Notes under the pieces: model-generated | Seen by the model: the letters and a program-made list of their open reading frames with translations, nothing else | What the model was told of the DNA's origin: nothing | The model's database searches: none | Made by a program: the position numbers and the translations under genes | Shown: piece by piece, positions 7,898 to 16,327 of the stretch | Layout: each line of letters starts with the position of its first letter | How positions within the stretch are numbered: the stretch's first letter is position 1 | DNA from: Pseudomonas vranovensis DSM 16006 | GTDB taxonomy: Bacteria; Pseudomonadota; Gammaproteobacteria; Pseudomonadales; Pseudomonadaceae | Reading direction: 5' to 3' | NCBI RefSeq assembly: GCF_000425805.1 | Contig: NZ_AUED01000022.1 | Coordinates: forward strand, 58,230 to 122,229 | DNA: 64,000 bases

Positions 7898-9571
7898 ATG
7901 CTGGTGCACCTGTCCGTACACAACTATGCCATCGTCGAACACCTGGACCTCGAACTCGCCCGCGGGATGAGCGTCATCACCGGTGAAACCGGGGCCGGCA
8001 AATCGATCATGCTCGACGCCCTGGGCCTGACCCTGGGTGATCGTGCCGACAGCGGCGTGGTACGTCCCGGCGCCGACAAGGCCGACATCCTCGCCACCTT
8101 TGATCTCTCGGACATTCCCGAAGCCCGTGCCTGGCTTGCCGAACGCGACCTGGACAGCGACGGCCCGTGCATCCTGCGCCGGGTCATCACCGCCGAGGGC
8201 CGCAGCCGCGGCTACATCAATGGCACGCCCTGCCCGCTCGGCGACCTCAAGGCCCTGGGCGAGCTGCTCATCGACATCCATAGCCAGCATGAACACCAGT
8301 CGTTGCTGAAAGCCGACACCCATCGTCGCCTGCTCGACGAGTACGCAGGCGCCACCGACCTGGCGCGCCAGGTCCAGCTGGCCGCCCAGCGCTGGCGGCA
8401 AACGCGGCAAGAACTGGAGCGACTGTCCAACTCCGGCGACGAACAACGGGCGCAGCATCAGCTGCTCAGCTATCAACTCGAGGAACTCGACAACCTGGGC
8501 CTGGGTGAAAACGAGCTGGAGCAACTGGAGCAGGAGCACAAGAACCTGACCAACGCCGAAGCGCTGTTCGGCATCTGCCGCCAGGTCATCGATCATTGCA
8601 GCGAGAACGATTCGGGCAACGTCCTCAATGCCCTCACTGCCAGTCTCAATCGATTGACTGCAGTGCAGAACGCACCCAGGGCACTGGGCGAGGCCGCCAA
8701 CATGATCGCCAGCGCACAGATCCAGGTGGAGGAAGCCGTCGGCGAGCTCAATCGCTTCCTTGATAACTTCGACGCGGACCCGGCTCGCCTGCAGCAACTC
8801 GAAGAGCGCCTGGACAGCATCTATACCCTGGCTCGAAAGCACCGTGTACACCCAACCGAGTTGGCCAACCTTCAGCAGCGCCTGATGGAAGAGCTCGAAA
8901 GCCTTAACGCCAACGACGAATCCATCGAGCGCCTGGGTGACGAACTGGCAGCCTTCGCCCGCCACTACCAGGACAAGGCAGGCGAGCTTAGCGCCCTGCG
9001 CCACCAGGCCGCCAACCAGTTGGCCGGCGCGGTCGAGCAAGAGATCCAGCGCCTGGGCATGCCCGGTGGTCGCTTCAGCATCGAGCTGCACAGCCACACC
9101 AGTGAAGACCTCTCCCCTAACGGCCGTGAGCATGTAGAGCTACTGGTCAGCGCCAACCCGGGCCAGCCTCTCAAGGCCCTGGCCAAGGTCGCCTCCGGGG
9201 GCGAGCTGTCGCGGATCAGCCTCGCAATCCAGGTGATCACTGCGCAAACCTCGCGCATTCCTACCCTGGTGTTCGACGAAGTGGACGTGGGTATCGGTGG
9301 CCCGACGGCAGAGATTGTCGGCCAGCTGCTGCGCCGCCTGGGCGAGCGCGGCCAGGTACTGACCGTGACCCACCTGCCGCAGGTTGCAGCGCAAGGCCAT
9401 CACCATCTGTTTGTGCATAAAGTGCGCAACAGTGACGCTACCCATACTGCCGTTGCCAACCTGGGCAAGCGCGAGCGCATCGAAGAGGTCGCTCGGATGC
9501 TGGGCGGTATCGACCTGACCAAGGAGTCCCTGGCCCACGCCCGCAAGATGGTGGTTACCAGCAAGGCCTGA
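7898..9571 (+). CDS. recN: DNA repair protein RecN
   Basis: 557 residues, full length. SMC-like ATPase acting in double-strand-break repair. Walker A GETGAGKS is at residues 29-36. A long central coiled-coil region follows (from about residue 150 to 360), then the ABC-type signature SGGELSRI and Walker B LVFDEVDVGIGG near the C-terminus. The ATG at 7898 lies behind GGGAG. It is divergent from grpE and convergent with fur. A long open frame on the opposite strand is a codon-bias shadow. Confidence 0.97.
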   Translation: MLVHLSVHNYAIVEHLDLELARGMSVITGETGAGKSIMLDALGLTLGDRADSGVVRPGADKADILATFDLSDIPEARAWLAERDLDSDGPCILRRVITAEGRSRGYINGTPCPLGDLKALGELLIDIHSQHEHQSLLKADTHRRLLDEYAGATDLARQVQLAAQRWRQTRQELERLSNSGDEQRAQHQLLSYQLEELDNLGLGENELEQLEQEHKNLTNAEALFGICRQVIDHCSENDSGNVLNALTASLNRLTAVQNAPRALGEAANMIASAQIQVEEAVGELNRFLDNFDADPARLQQLEERLDSIYTLARKHRVHPTELANLQQRLMEELESLNANDESIERLGDELAAFARHYQDKAGELSALRHQAANQLAGAVEQEIQRLGMPGGRFSIELHSHTSEDLSPNGREHVELLVSANPGQPLKALAKVASGGELSRISLAIQVITAQTSRIPTLVFDEVDVGIGGPTAEIVGQLLRRLGERGQVLTVTHLPQVAAQGHHHLFVHKVRNSDATHTAVANLGKRERIEEVARMLGGIDLTKESLAHARKMVVTSKA

Positions 9572-9591
9572 TGCCTTATCCCAGAAAGCAC

Positions 9592-9615
9592 AAAGGCGAC
9601 CCCAGGGTCGCCTTT
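9592..9615. terminator. Bidirectional terminator between recN and fur
   Basis: Perfect 11-base stem AAAGGCGACCC / GGGTCGCCTTT with a 2-base centre. It lies between the convergent recN and fur stops, so it can serve both directions. Confidence 0.8.
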
Positions 9616-9641
9616 GATGCTGTGCAACAAGAAACTATTGC

Positions 9642-10046
9642 TTACTTTTTCTTGCGCACGTACAGGACCAGATTATGGTCAACCAGTTCGAAACCGTGCT
9701 CGGCAACGATTTCCTTCTGACGCTTTTCAATCTCGCTGTCGAAGAACTCGATAACCTCGCCCGACTCCACGTTGACCATATGGTCGTGGTGGCCACCGTC
9801 GGCCAATTCGAACACGGCGTGACCGCCGTCGAAGTTATGGCGCACAACCAGGCCAGCAGCTTCGAACTGGGTCAGAACACGGTAGACCGTGGCCAGACCG
9901 ACGTCCTCACCTGCCTCCATCAGCGCCTTGTAGACATCTTCAGCACTCATGTGACGCTGCTCGGTAGAGTCGAGCATCTGTAGAATCTTCACTCGAGGCA
10001 GTGTCACCTTGAGACCGGCTTTGCGCAGTTCGCTATTTTCAACCAT
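9642..10046 (-). CDS. fur: Ferric uptake regulator Fur
   Basis: 134 residues. Iron-dependent repressor. The N-terminal winged helix (MVENSELRKAGLKVTLPRVKILQML ... LATVYRVLTQFEAAGLV) is followed by the metal-binding dimerisation domain, with HNFDGGHAVFELADGGHHDHMV. There are no cysteines, as in pseudomonad Fur, unlike the CxxC-bearing enterobacterial protein. The ATG at 10044-10046 gives the family's conserved N-terminus. It is divergent from bamE with about 97 bases between starts, so the promoters probably overlap. Confidence 0.97.
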   Translation of the reverse strand: MVENSELRKAGLKVTLPRVKILQMLDSTEQRHMSAEDVYKALMEAGEDVGLATVYRVLTQFEAAGLVVRHNFDGGHAVFELADGGHHDHMVNVESGEVIEFFDSEIEKRQKEIVAEHGFELVDHNLVLYVRKKK

Positions 10047-10143
10047 GGTCAGCTTTCTCGCCGATGCTGCTTCGCAGCTTCTCTGAATACGGGTATGATC
10101 GGGGTTTACGTTGTCCAGCCAAGATAGTGGAAGTCGCCCACCG

Positions 10144-10683
10144 ATGCAAAACACCAAGCTCTTGCTAACCAGCCTCACCTTCGTGGGACTGCTCGCACTC
10201 GCCGGTTGCTCGTTCCCCGGGGTTTACAAAATCGACATCCAGCAGGGCAATGTCGTCACGCAAGACATGATAGACCAATTGCGCCCCGGAATGACCCGTC
10301 GGCAAGTAAGGTTTATCATGGGCAATCCGCTGATCCAGGACACCTTTCACACCAATCGCTGGGATTACCTGTACAGCCTGCAGCCTGGTGGCGGCCAACG
10401 CCAGCAAGAGCGCATGAGCATTTTCTTCAACGAAAGCGACCAACTGGTCAGCCTGTCTGGCGATTTCATGCCAGGCGTGAGCCGCGATCAGGAAATTCTC
10501 GGCGGCAGCGGCGACACCAGCGTCACGCCCGTCCAGCCAGGTACTACCACCGCGCCAGCTGAACAGGTCAAGGAAACCCCGGCCAAGCCAGGTTCCCTGG
10601 AAGAGAAGATCCAGCGCGAAGTCGATACCATCGAAACCATCCCGGTACCGACCCCTGCCCCACTGGAAACCTCGCCACAGTAA
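10144..10683 (+). CDS. bamE: Outer membrane assembly lipoprotein BamE (OmlA/SmpA)
   Basis: 179 residues. A signal peptide with lipobox LALAGC (Cys22) marks an outer-membrane lipoprotein of the Bam complex. The SmpA/OmlA core is visible (VYKIDIQQGNVVTQDMIDQLRPGMTRRQVRFIMGNPLIQDTFHTNRWDYLY). A proline/threonine-rich C-terminal extension (from about residue 115) goes beyond the short E. coli protein and is typical of pseudomonads. The ATG at 10144 directly precedes the signal peptide. The divergent fur neighbour is the conserved fur-omlA pair. Confidence 0.95.
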   Translation: MQNTKLLLTSLTFVGLLALAGCSFPGVYKIDIQQGNVVTQDMIDQLRPGMTRRQVRFIMGNPLIQDTFHTNRWDYLYSLQPGGGQRQQERMSIFFNESDQLVSLSGDFMPGVSRDQEILGGSGDTSVTPVQPGTTTAPAEQVKETPAKPGSLEEKIQREVDTIETIPVPTPAPLETSPQ

Positions 10684-10698
10684 CTACTGCTGGCAAAC

Positions 10699-10726
10699 AA
10701 AAGCCCGGACATTCCGGGCTTTTTTG
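10699..10726 (+). terminator. Intrinsic terminator after bamE
   Basis: AAAAGCCCGGA-catt-CCGGGCTTTTTT, a GC-rich stem followed by T6. It also fits termination of rnfH from the other side. Confidence 0.85.
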
Positions 10727-10743
10727 TGCCTGCGATTTGTGCG

Positions 10744-11058
10744 CTAGCGCTTGGCCTTCTTGAACACCCGCGCCACTTTGTCAGCGCGCTGCTTGCGGAC
10801 CTCCTTGGGATCGATCAGCAACGGCCTGTACAACTCGATCCGATCCCCCTCGGCAACCGTCTGCTGCACAGCGTCACTGACAACCTTGCCAAAGATTCCA
10901 AGCGGGCAAGCCTCGACATCGAGCCCTGGTACTTGCTCAGCGATCCCTGACAGGCGCACGGCCTCGCGCAAGGTGGCGCCCAAGGGCACCTCGACGGCCA
11001 GCAGCCACTGCTGCTCAGCGGTGGCATAGACCACTTCAATCTGCAGCATGTCAGGCAT
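10744..11058 (-). CDS. rnfH: RnfH family protein (UPF0125)
   Basis: About 104 residues with a ubiquitin-like beta-grasp fold, function unsettled. The family pattern is visible: IEVVYATAEQQWLLAVEVPLGATLREAVRLSG, then CPLGIFGK and the C-terminal GDRIELYRPLLIDPKEVRKQRADK. The ATG at 11056-11058 overlaps the end of ratA; the ATG at 11047-11049 is the alternative. The overlap suggests coupled translation, and ratA-rnfH (yfjG-yfjF) is a widely conserved pair. Confidence 0.88.
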   Translation of the reverse strand: MPDMLQIEVVYATAEQQWLLAVEVPLGATLREAVRLSGIAEQVPGLDVEACPLGIFGKVVSDAVQQTVAEGDRIELYRPLLIDPKEVRKQRADKVARVFKKAKR

Positions 11059-11485
11059 TGAGTTGCTTTGCCCGCTGGCAGAAGGCATCGACCAGGGTGT
11101 TGGCAGCCTGATTGAACAATGGCCCCAAGGTGGCCCGTACCAACGGCCCGGCATAGTCGAAGGACAAGTCCAGGCTGATCTTGCAGGCCTTCTCACCCAA
11201 CGGCTTGAAGATCCACAAGCCGTGCAGTTGATTGAACGGCCCCTCCTCCAGGTTCATTTCGATGGACTGCCCGGGCACCAGCACATTACGGGTGACGAAC
11301 TTCTGGCTCATACCGCCCTTGGCCACTTCCAGGCTGGCACGCATCAGCGTGTCACTGACCTCCAGCACAGTGCTGGATGAGCACCAGGGCAGGAACTCCG
11401 GATACCGTGCTACATCGTTGACCAGGTCGTACAGTGCCTGGGCGGGATAAGGCAGCAGGGCCGAACGTTGAATATGGGTAGTCAT
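11051..11485 (-). CDS. ratA: RatA-type START/polyketide-cyclase domain protein
   Basis: 144 residues, single START-like (Polyketide_cyc) domain: IQRSALLPYPAQALYDLVNDVARYPEFLPWC near the N-terminus, then LDLSFDYAGPLVRATLGPLFNQAANTLVDAFCQRAKQL at the C-terminus. In E. coli the homologue was reported as a ribosome-association toxin and is also related to coenzyme-Q binding COQ10 proteins; which role applies here cannot be told. The start at 11485 gives MTTHIQRS. It is coupled to rnfH downstream. Confidence 0.88.
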   Translation of the reverse strand: MTTHIQRSALLPYPAQALYDLVNDVARYPEFLPWCSSSTVLEVSDTLMRASLEVAKGGMSQKFVTRNVLVPGQSIEMNLEEGPFNQLHGLWIFKPLGEKACKISLDLSFDYAGPLVRATLGPLFNQAANTLVDAFCQRAKQLNA

Positions 11486-11492
11486 CCAGGTG

Positions 11493-12896
11493 TCACTTCC
11501 AAAGCTGAGCGGCAAACACAACCAGAATGCCGAGGGGCGCCACATAGCGCATCAAGAAGAAGGTCAGAGCAAACAGCAGCGGGCTGCGCATCGCTAGCTC
11601 GTCGCGCACCGCCTCACGCCCCATGATCCAACCTGCGAATATCACAAAGCACAAACCACCCAGCGGCAGCATGATCCGCGAAGTGAAAAAGTCGATCACT
11701 CCGAAGAAATCCAGACCGCCTGTTGCGCCCCACTGGTAGAGCTGAAAACCGCTCTCGTCGTTCACGAAAAAGCGTGCCTGCTGCCAGATATTGAACGAAA
11801 ACACTGTGCCCAGCCCCACCAGCCAGCAACTGAAAGCCAGCCAGGTGGTGATCCAGCCACGCCGCACGCCCGTACGCTCCACCAGGTAAGCGACCATCGG
11901 CTCCAGCAAAGAAATCGCCGAACTCCAGGCCGCGACGGCCACTAGAACAAAGAATACGACGCCCATCAACTGGCCAAACGCCACATTGCCAAAAGCAAAT
12001 GGCAAGGCCACGAACATCAGGCCCGGGCCCTCGCTGGGGTTCAGGCCGGCGGCGAACACAATCGGGAACAGGGCCATGCCGGCCAGCAGCGAGACAAAGG
12101 TGTCGAGCAGGGCCACGGCGACAATCGTGCCGCCGATGGAGGATTGCTTGGGCATGTAGGCGCCATAGATCAGCAACGAACCCACGCCCACGCTCAGGGA
12201 GAAAAACGCATGCCCCATGGCCGGCAACAACCCGTCGAGCAGGCGCGAGGTGTCGAAGTCGAACATGAAATGCAGGCCCTGCATGAAGTGCCCGGTGGTC
12301 AGGCTGTAGCCCAACAGGATCACCAGCAGCAGGAACAGCAGCGGCATCATGATACGCAGGCTCTTCTCAAGCCCCGCCACCACGCCACGGGCAATCACCA
12401 ATGCCGACAGCAGCATGAACAGGCTGTGCCACAGCACCAGGCGCCAGGGGTCGCTGATCACGCCATTGAAGTAGCCGCCGACCTGATCGGCTGTCACGCC
12501 CTGGAAGTCACCCTTGCCCATGTTGATGATGTAGTCGAACGACCAGCCGCCGACCACGCTGTAGAACGACAGGATCAACAGCGCCGTGATCATCCCGGCG
12601 AAGGCCCACCACGACCAGCGCGGCGAATGCCCCGCCTCCAGGGCGAGGTCGCGCAGGGCATTGGCCGGACTTTGCCGGGTGCGGCGGCCGATCAGCGTCT
12701 CGGCAAGCATCACCGGGATACCGATCAAGGCAATGCAGGCCAGGAACACCAGAACAAAGGCACCGCCGCCATAGACGCCGACCATGTAGGGGAATTTCCA
12801 GATACTTCCCAACCCCACCGCAGCACCGGTGGCCGCCAGTACGAATACCCAGCGACTGGCCCAGCCACCATGGACAGAAACCTTGTCCGTCGACAT
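11493..12896 (-). CDS. Neurotransmitter:sodium symporter family transporter
   Basis: 467 residues with 11-12 membrane helices. The first helix carries the family signature (WASRWVFVLAATGAAVGLGSIWKFPYMVGVYGGGAFVLVFLACIALIGIPVMLAE) containing the sodium-site residues. A sodium-driven importer of an amino acid or similar small molecule in the inner membrane; the substrate is not predictable. The ATG at 12894-12896 was preferred over an in-frame TTG four codons upstream. It ends only 8 bases before the ratA start, so it may lead that operon. Confidence 0.9.
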   Translation of the reverse strand: MSTDKVSVHGGWASRWVFVLAATGAAVGLGSIWKFPYMVGVYGGGAFVLVFLACIALIGIPVMLAETLIGRRTRQSPANALRDLALEAGHSPRWSWWAFAGMITALLILSFYSVVGGWSFDYIINMGKGDFQGVTADQVGGYFNGVISDPWRLVLWHSLFMLLSALVIARGVVAGLEKSLRIMMPLLFLLLVILLGYSLTTGHFMQGLHFMFDFDTSRLLDGLLPAMGHAFFSLSVGVGSLLIYGAYMPKQSSIGGTIVAVALLDTFVSLLAGMALFPIVFAAGLNPSEGPGLMFVALPFAFGNVAFGQLMGVVFFVLVAVAAWSSAISLLEPMVAYLVERTGVRRGWITTWLAFSCWLVGLGTVFSFNIWQQARFFVNDESGFQLYQWGATGGLDFFGVIDFFTSRIMLPLGGLCFVIFAGWIMGREAVRDELAMRSPLLFALTFFLMRYVAPLGILVVFAAQLWK

Positions 12897-13012
12897 CAAC
12901 ACGCTCAACTGTGGAAAAAAAGAGCGCGCATTGTCCGGGATTCACTCCAAGGGCTCAAGCTCACTGCTACCCCGTAGCCGACAGCGCGACGACTGCCTAT
13001 AATGCCGCCCCT

Positions 13013-13495
13013 ATGGCTAAACAAAAGAAACATCCGACAGGGACAATCGCGCAGAACAAAAAGGCGCGTCACGATTACTTCATCGAACATAAGTTCGAGG
13101 CCGGATTGGTCCTGTCCGGTTGGGAAGTAAAAAGTCTGCGTGCCGGCAAGGCGCACCTGACCGACAGTTACGTGGTGCTCAAGGATGGCGAGGCCTGGCT
13201 GATGGGCAGCCATATCACGCCGCTGACCGCCGCCAGTACTCACGTCATCGCCGACCCGACACGTACCCGCAAACTGCTGCTCAACCGTCGAGAGCTGGAG
13301 CGCCTGCATGCGGCCGTCCAGCAGAAGGGCTACACCTGCGTGGCCTTGTCGATCTATTGGAGCAAGCACCTGATCAAGTGCGAGATCGCACTGGGCAAGG
13401 GCAAGAAGGAATACGACAAGCGCGATACCCAGCGCGAACGCGATTCCGATCGCGAGCTGCAGCGCGCAGTTCGCAACAAGGGCAAGGAAGACTGA
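13013..13495 (+). CDS. smpB: SsrA-binding protein SmpB
   Basis: 160 residues, normal length. Binds tmRNA and carries it to stalled ribosomes for trans-translation. The conserved core is present (NKKARHDYFIEHKFEAGLVLSGWEVKSLRAGKAHLTDSYV), as is the basic C-terminal tail (KGKKEYDKRDTQRERDSDRELQRAVRNKGKED). The ATG at 13013 yields the usual MAKQKKHPTG. Its partner RNA ssrA is about 7.5 kb downstream in this window. Confidence 0.97.
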   Translation: MAKQKKHPTGTIAQNKKARHDYFIEHKFEAGLVLSGWEVKSLRAGKAHLTDSYVVLKDGEAWLMGSHITPLTAASTHVIADPTRTRKLLLNRRELERLHAAVQQKGYTCVALSIYWSKHLIKCEIALGKGKKEYDKRDTQRERDSDRELQRAVRNKGKED

Positions 13496-13517
13496 TTCAG
13501 TCCCAGAAAGCCTGATT

Positions 13518-13560
13518 GCGGGGCAAGCCCGCTCCTACGGTGGGAGCGGGCTTGCCCCGC
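13518..13560. repeat. REP pair (inverted) after smpB
   Basis: Two 18-base arms, GCGGGGCAAGCCCGCTCC and its exact reverse complement, separated by 7 bases. This is the repeated extragenic palindrome type found in hundreds of copies in P. putida-group genomes. It sits between the convergent smpB and lldR genes, where it may act as a terminator or gyrase/IHF site. Confidence 0.85.
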
Positions 13561-13570
13561 GATTTGTATA

Positions 13571-14338
13571 TCAGTGCCCGCTACGCCGCTCCGCACGCGC
13601 CATCCGCTGAACCTCCTGACGCACTTCATCGAGCACTTCCTGCACATACAGAATGTGCCGGCTGGAGACTTCGCGCGCGTCGTCGGCCCGCCCCTCGACA
13701 ATCGCCAGGTACAGCTCGCGGTGCTGACTGATGAGCATGTCGCGGGTTTCGGAGCGCTGCTTGTACATGCCGCCGATATTGGTCACCACGTTGCGCTTGA
13801 GCAAATCGAACAGGCCGCGGATGGTATGGAGCAACACTGCATTGTGACTGGCCTCGGCGATGGCCAGGTGAAAACGCGCATCGGCAGCACCTTCCTCTGC
13901 CCGGCTGACTTCATCCTGACGGGTGTAACAGTCCTGCAGAGCATCGAACGCCTCTTTCAGGCGCTGGCGATCAGGCTCTGTCGCACGGGCCGCCGCGTAA
14001 TAGGCGCAGGACGCCTCCAGCGTATGTCGGAACTCCAGCAGGTCGCGCTGGGCTTCAGGGTTACTTTCGAGCAGTTGCAGCAACGGATCGCTGAAGGTCG
14101 CGCCCAGTGACTCGGCCACGTAGTTGCCGCCCCCTTGGCGACTGACCAGCAAGCCCTTGGCCACCAACTTCTGGATCGCTTCACGCAGTGACGGTCGCGA
14201 CACCCCGAACTGTTCCGACAATGTTCGTTCGGCAGGCAGCCGCTGACCGGCCGTCAAGGTGCCCTCAAGAATCATCCCCTCAAGCCGCTCGACGATATCG
14301 TCGGACAAACGGCGTTGGCGGACCTGATCAAAAACCAT
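13571..14338 (-). CDS. lldR: Lactate-responsive GntR/FadR-family repressor LldR
   Basis: 255 residues. N-terminal GntR winged helix (LSDDIVERLEGMILEGTLTAGQRLPAERTLSEQFGVSRPSLREAIQKLVAKGLL) and C-terminal FCD ligand domain with the metal-site histidines in DARFHLAIAEASHN and LISQHRELYLAI. The ATG at 14336-14338 is chosen over an upstream extension. It is divergent from lldP-lldD-dld and is expected to repress them until lactate binds. Confidence 0.93.
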   Translation of the reverse strand: MVFDQVRQRRLSDDIVERLEGMILEGTLTAGQRLPAERTLSEQFGVSRPSLREAIQKLVAKGLLVSRQGGGNYVAESLGATFSDPLLQLLESNPEAQRDLLEFRHTLEASCAYYAAARATEPDRQRLKEAFDALQDCYTRQDEVSRAEEGAADARFHLAIAEASHNAVLLHTIRGLFDLLKRNVVTNIGGMYKQRSETRDMLISQHRELYLAIVEGRADDAREVSSRHILYVQEVLDEVRQEVQRMARAERRSGH

Positions 14339-14530
14339 CACATGCTCTCCACATTCCCGAGTGCGTTCGGGGCTGTCTATTCTGGCGCATCCGCCGCCCG
14401 CCGACACCCATCAGTTGGGAAATTTCCTTGCCGCTCAGCCCCTCCTCCCGACTCCCATCCGACGAAAGTTTTGCAGGGACAAATTGACACACCCTCAAAG
14501 AGGCTTTTAACCTAGCGCCTCGACATTGTA

Positions 14531-14547
14531 AATTGGTCTTACCAATT
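14531..14547. promoter_or_regulatory. LldR operator
   Basis: AATTGGT-CTT-ACCAATT, perfect 7-base arms, matching the FadR-subfamily operator pattern (TnGTnnnACnA). It lies about 44 bases upstream of lldP in the lldR-lldP gap, where a repressor would block lldP transcription. Confidence 0.85.
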
Positions 14548-14590
14548 ATCCAATGCCAGTGCCACCAACAACAATTAGGGGCCACCCCAT

Positions 14591-16258
14591 ATGCAAACCT
14601 GGCAACAGATCTACAGTCCGCTTGGTAGTCTTGGCCTGTCCGCGCTCGCGGCAGTCATCCCGATCGTATTCTTCTTCCTCGCGCTGGCGGTGTTCCGCCT
14701 CAAGGGTCATGTGGCCGGCAGCATCACGCTGGGCCTGTCGATCCTGGTCGCGATCTTCGCCTTCCAGATGCCTGCCGACATGGCGATTGCCGCCGCCGGC
14801 TACGGTTTTGCCTACGGCCTGTGGCCTATCGCCTGGATCATCGTTGCCGCGGTGTTCCTCTACAAACTGACGGTCAAGAGCGGCCAGTTCGAAGTCATCC
14901 GCAGCTCCGTGCTGTCAATCACCGATGACCAGCGCCTGCAGGTGCTGCTGATCGGTTTCTGCTTCGGTGCGTTCCTCGAAGGTGCAGCCGGTTTCGGCGC
15001 CCCCGTGGCCATCACCGCCGCGCTGCTGGTGGGCCTGGGCTTCAATCCGCTGTACGCCGCCGGCCTGTGCCTGATTGCCAACACTGCACCTGTGGCCTTC
15101 GGTGCCCTGGGCATCCCGATCATCGTTGCCGGCCAGGTAACCGGCATCGACGCGTTCAAGATCGGCGCCATGACCGGTCGCCAACTGCCGCTGCTGTCGC
15201 TGTTCGTGCCGTTCTGGCTGGTGTTCATGATGGACGGCCTGCGCGGCGTCAAAGAGACCTGGCCAGCCGCACTGGTTGCCGGCCTGAGCTTCGCCGTGAC
15301 CCAGTACTTCACCTCGAACTTCATCGGCCCGGAACTGCCGGACATCACCTCGGCCCTGGCCAGCCTGATTTCCCTGACCCTGTTCCTCAAGGTCTGGCAG
15401 CCCAAGCGCTCGTTCACCACCGCCACCGGCAGCGTCGGTGCCGCCGTGGTCAATGCCGGTGGCAGCCAGCCTTCGCCCTACAGCCTCGGCGAGATCTTCA
15501 AGGCCTGGTCGCCGTTCCTGATCCTCACCGTGCTGGTCACCATCTGGACCCTCAAGCCATTCAAGGCCGCGTTTGCCGCGGGCGGTTCGATGTACAACTG
15601 GGTGTTCAACTTCGCCATCCCGCACCTTGACCAACTGGTGATCAAGACCGCCCCGATCGTTGCCACCCCGACCGCACTGCCGGCCGTGTTCAAGCTCGAT
15701 CCGATTTCCGCGACCGGTACCGCGATTTTCTTCTCGGCACTGATCTCGATGCTGGTCCTGAAGATCAATTTCAAAACTGGTCTGACCACTTTGAAAGAAA
15801 CCTTCTTCGAGCTGCGCTGGCCGATCCTGTCCATCGGCATGGTGCTAGCCTTCGCCTTCGTCACCAACTACTCGGGCATGTCCTCGACCATGGCCCTGGT
15901 ATTGGCCGGCACTGGCGCCGCGTTCCCGTTCTTCTCGCCGTTCCTCGGCTGGCTGGGCGTTTTCCTGACCGGTTCCGACACCTCGTCCAACGCCCTGTTC
16001 AGCTCGCTGCAGGCCACCACCGCCCACCAGATCGGGGTCAGCGACACCCTGCTGGTCGCGGCCAACACCAGCGGCGGCGTTACCGGCAAAATGATTTCGC
16101 CGCAGTCCATCGCCGTTGCCTGTGCGGCCACCGGCCTGGTCGGCAAGGAATCGGACCTGTTCCGCTTCACCCTCAAGCACAGCCTGTTCTTCGCCACCAT
16201 CGTCGGCCTGATCACCCTGGTCCAGGCTTACTGGCTGACCGGCATGCTGGTTCACTAA
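14591..16258 (+). CDS. lldP: L-lactate permease
   Basis: 555 residues with about 12-14 membrane helices, LctP family, a lactate/proton importer of the inner membrane. Typical segments include FGAFLEGAAGFGAPVAITAALLVGLGF, NTAPVAFGALGIPI and the C-terminal GVFLTGSDTSSNALFSSLQ and AANTSGGVTGKMISPQSIAVAC. The ATG at 14591 lies just after the LldR operator. It is the first gene of the lactate operon. Confidence 0.96.
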   Translation: MQTWQQIYSPLGSLGLSALAAVIPIVFFFLALAVFRLKGHVAGSITLGLSILVAIFAFQMPADMAIAAAGYGFAYGLWPIAWIIVAAVFLYKLTVKSGQFEVIRSSVLSITDDQRLQVLLIGFCFGAFLEGAAGFGAPVAITAALLVGLGFNPLYAAGLCLIANTAPVAFGALGIPIIVAGQVTGIDAFKIGAMTGRQLPLLSLFVPFWLVFMMDGLRGVKETWPAALVAGLSFAVTQYFTSNFIGPELPDITSALASLISLTLFLKVWQPKRSFTTATGSVGAAVVNAGGSQPSPYSLGEIFKAWSPFLILTVLVTIWTLKPFKAAFAAGGSMYNWVFNFAIPHLDQLVIKTAPIVATPTALPAVFKLDPISATGTAIFFSALISMLVLKINFKTGLTTLKETFFELRWPILSIGMVLAFAFVTNYSGMSSTMALVLAGTGAAFPFFSPFLGWLGVFLTGSDTSSNALFSSLQATTAHQIGVSDTLLVAANTSGGVTGKMISPQSIAVACAATGLVGKESDLFRFTLKHSLFFATIVGLITLVQAYWLTGMLVH

Positions 16259-16269
16259 AGTGACAGAGG

Positions 16270-16293
16270 CCGGGCGCGCTGCAACGCGCCCGG
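16270..16293 (+). other. GC-rich hairpin in the lldP-lldD gap
   Basis: Nine-base stem CCGGGCGCG / CGCGCCCGG with a 6-base loop. No T-tract follows immediately, so it is more likely an mRNA-stabilising or partial-termination structure inside the operon than a full terminator. Confidence 0.5.
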
Positions 16294-16327
16294 CAACCGC
16301 CTCTTTCAACTTACGCTGCGAGATCAC

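Noticed and set aside
7778..9133. 451-codon minus-strand frame over recN
   Set aside because: Valine/glutamine-rich shadow; recN is certain on the plus strand with a LexA box and ribosome site.
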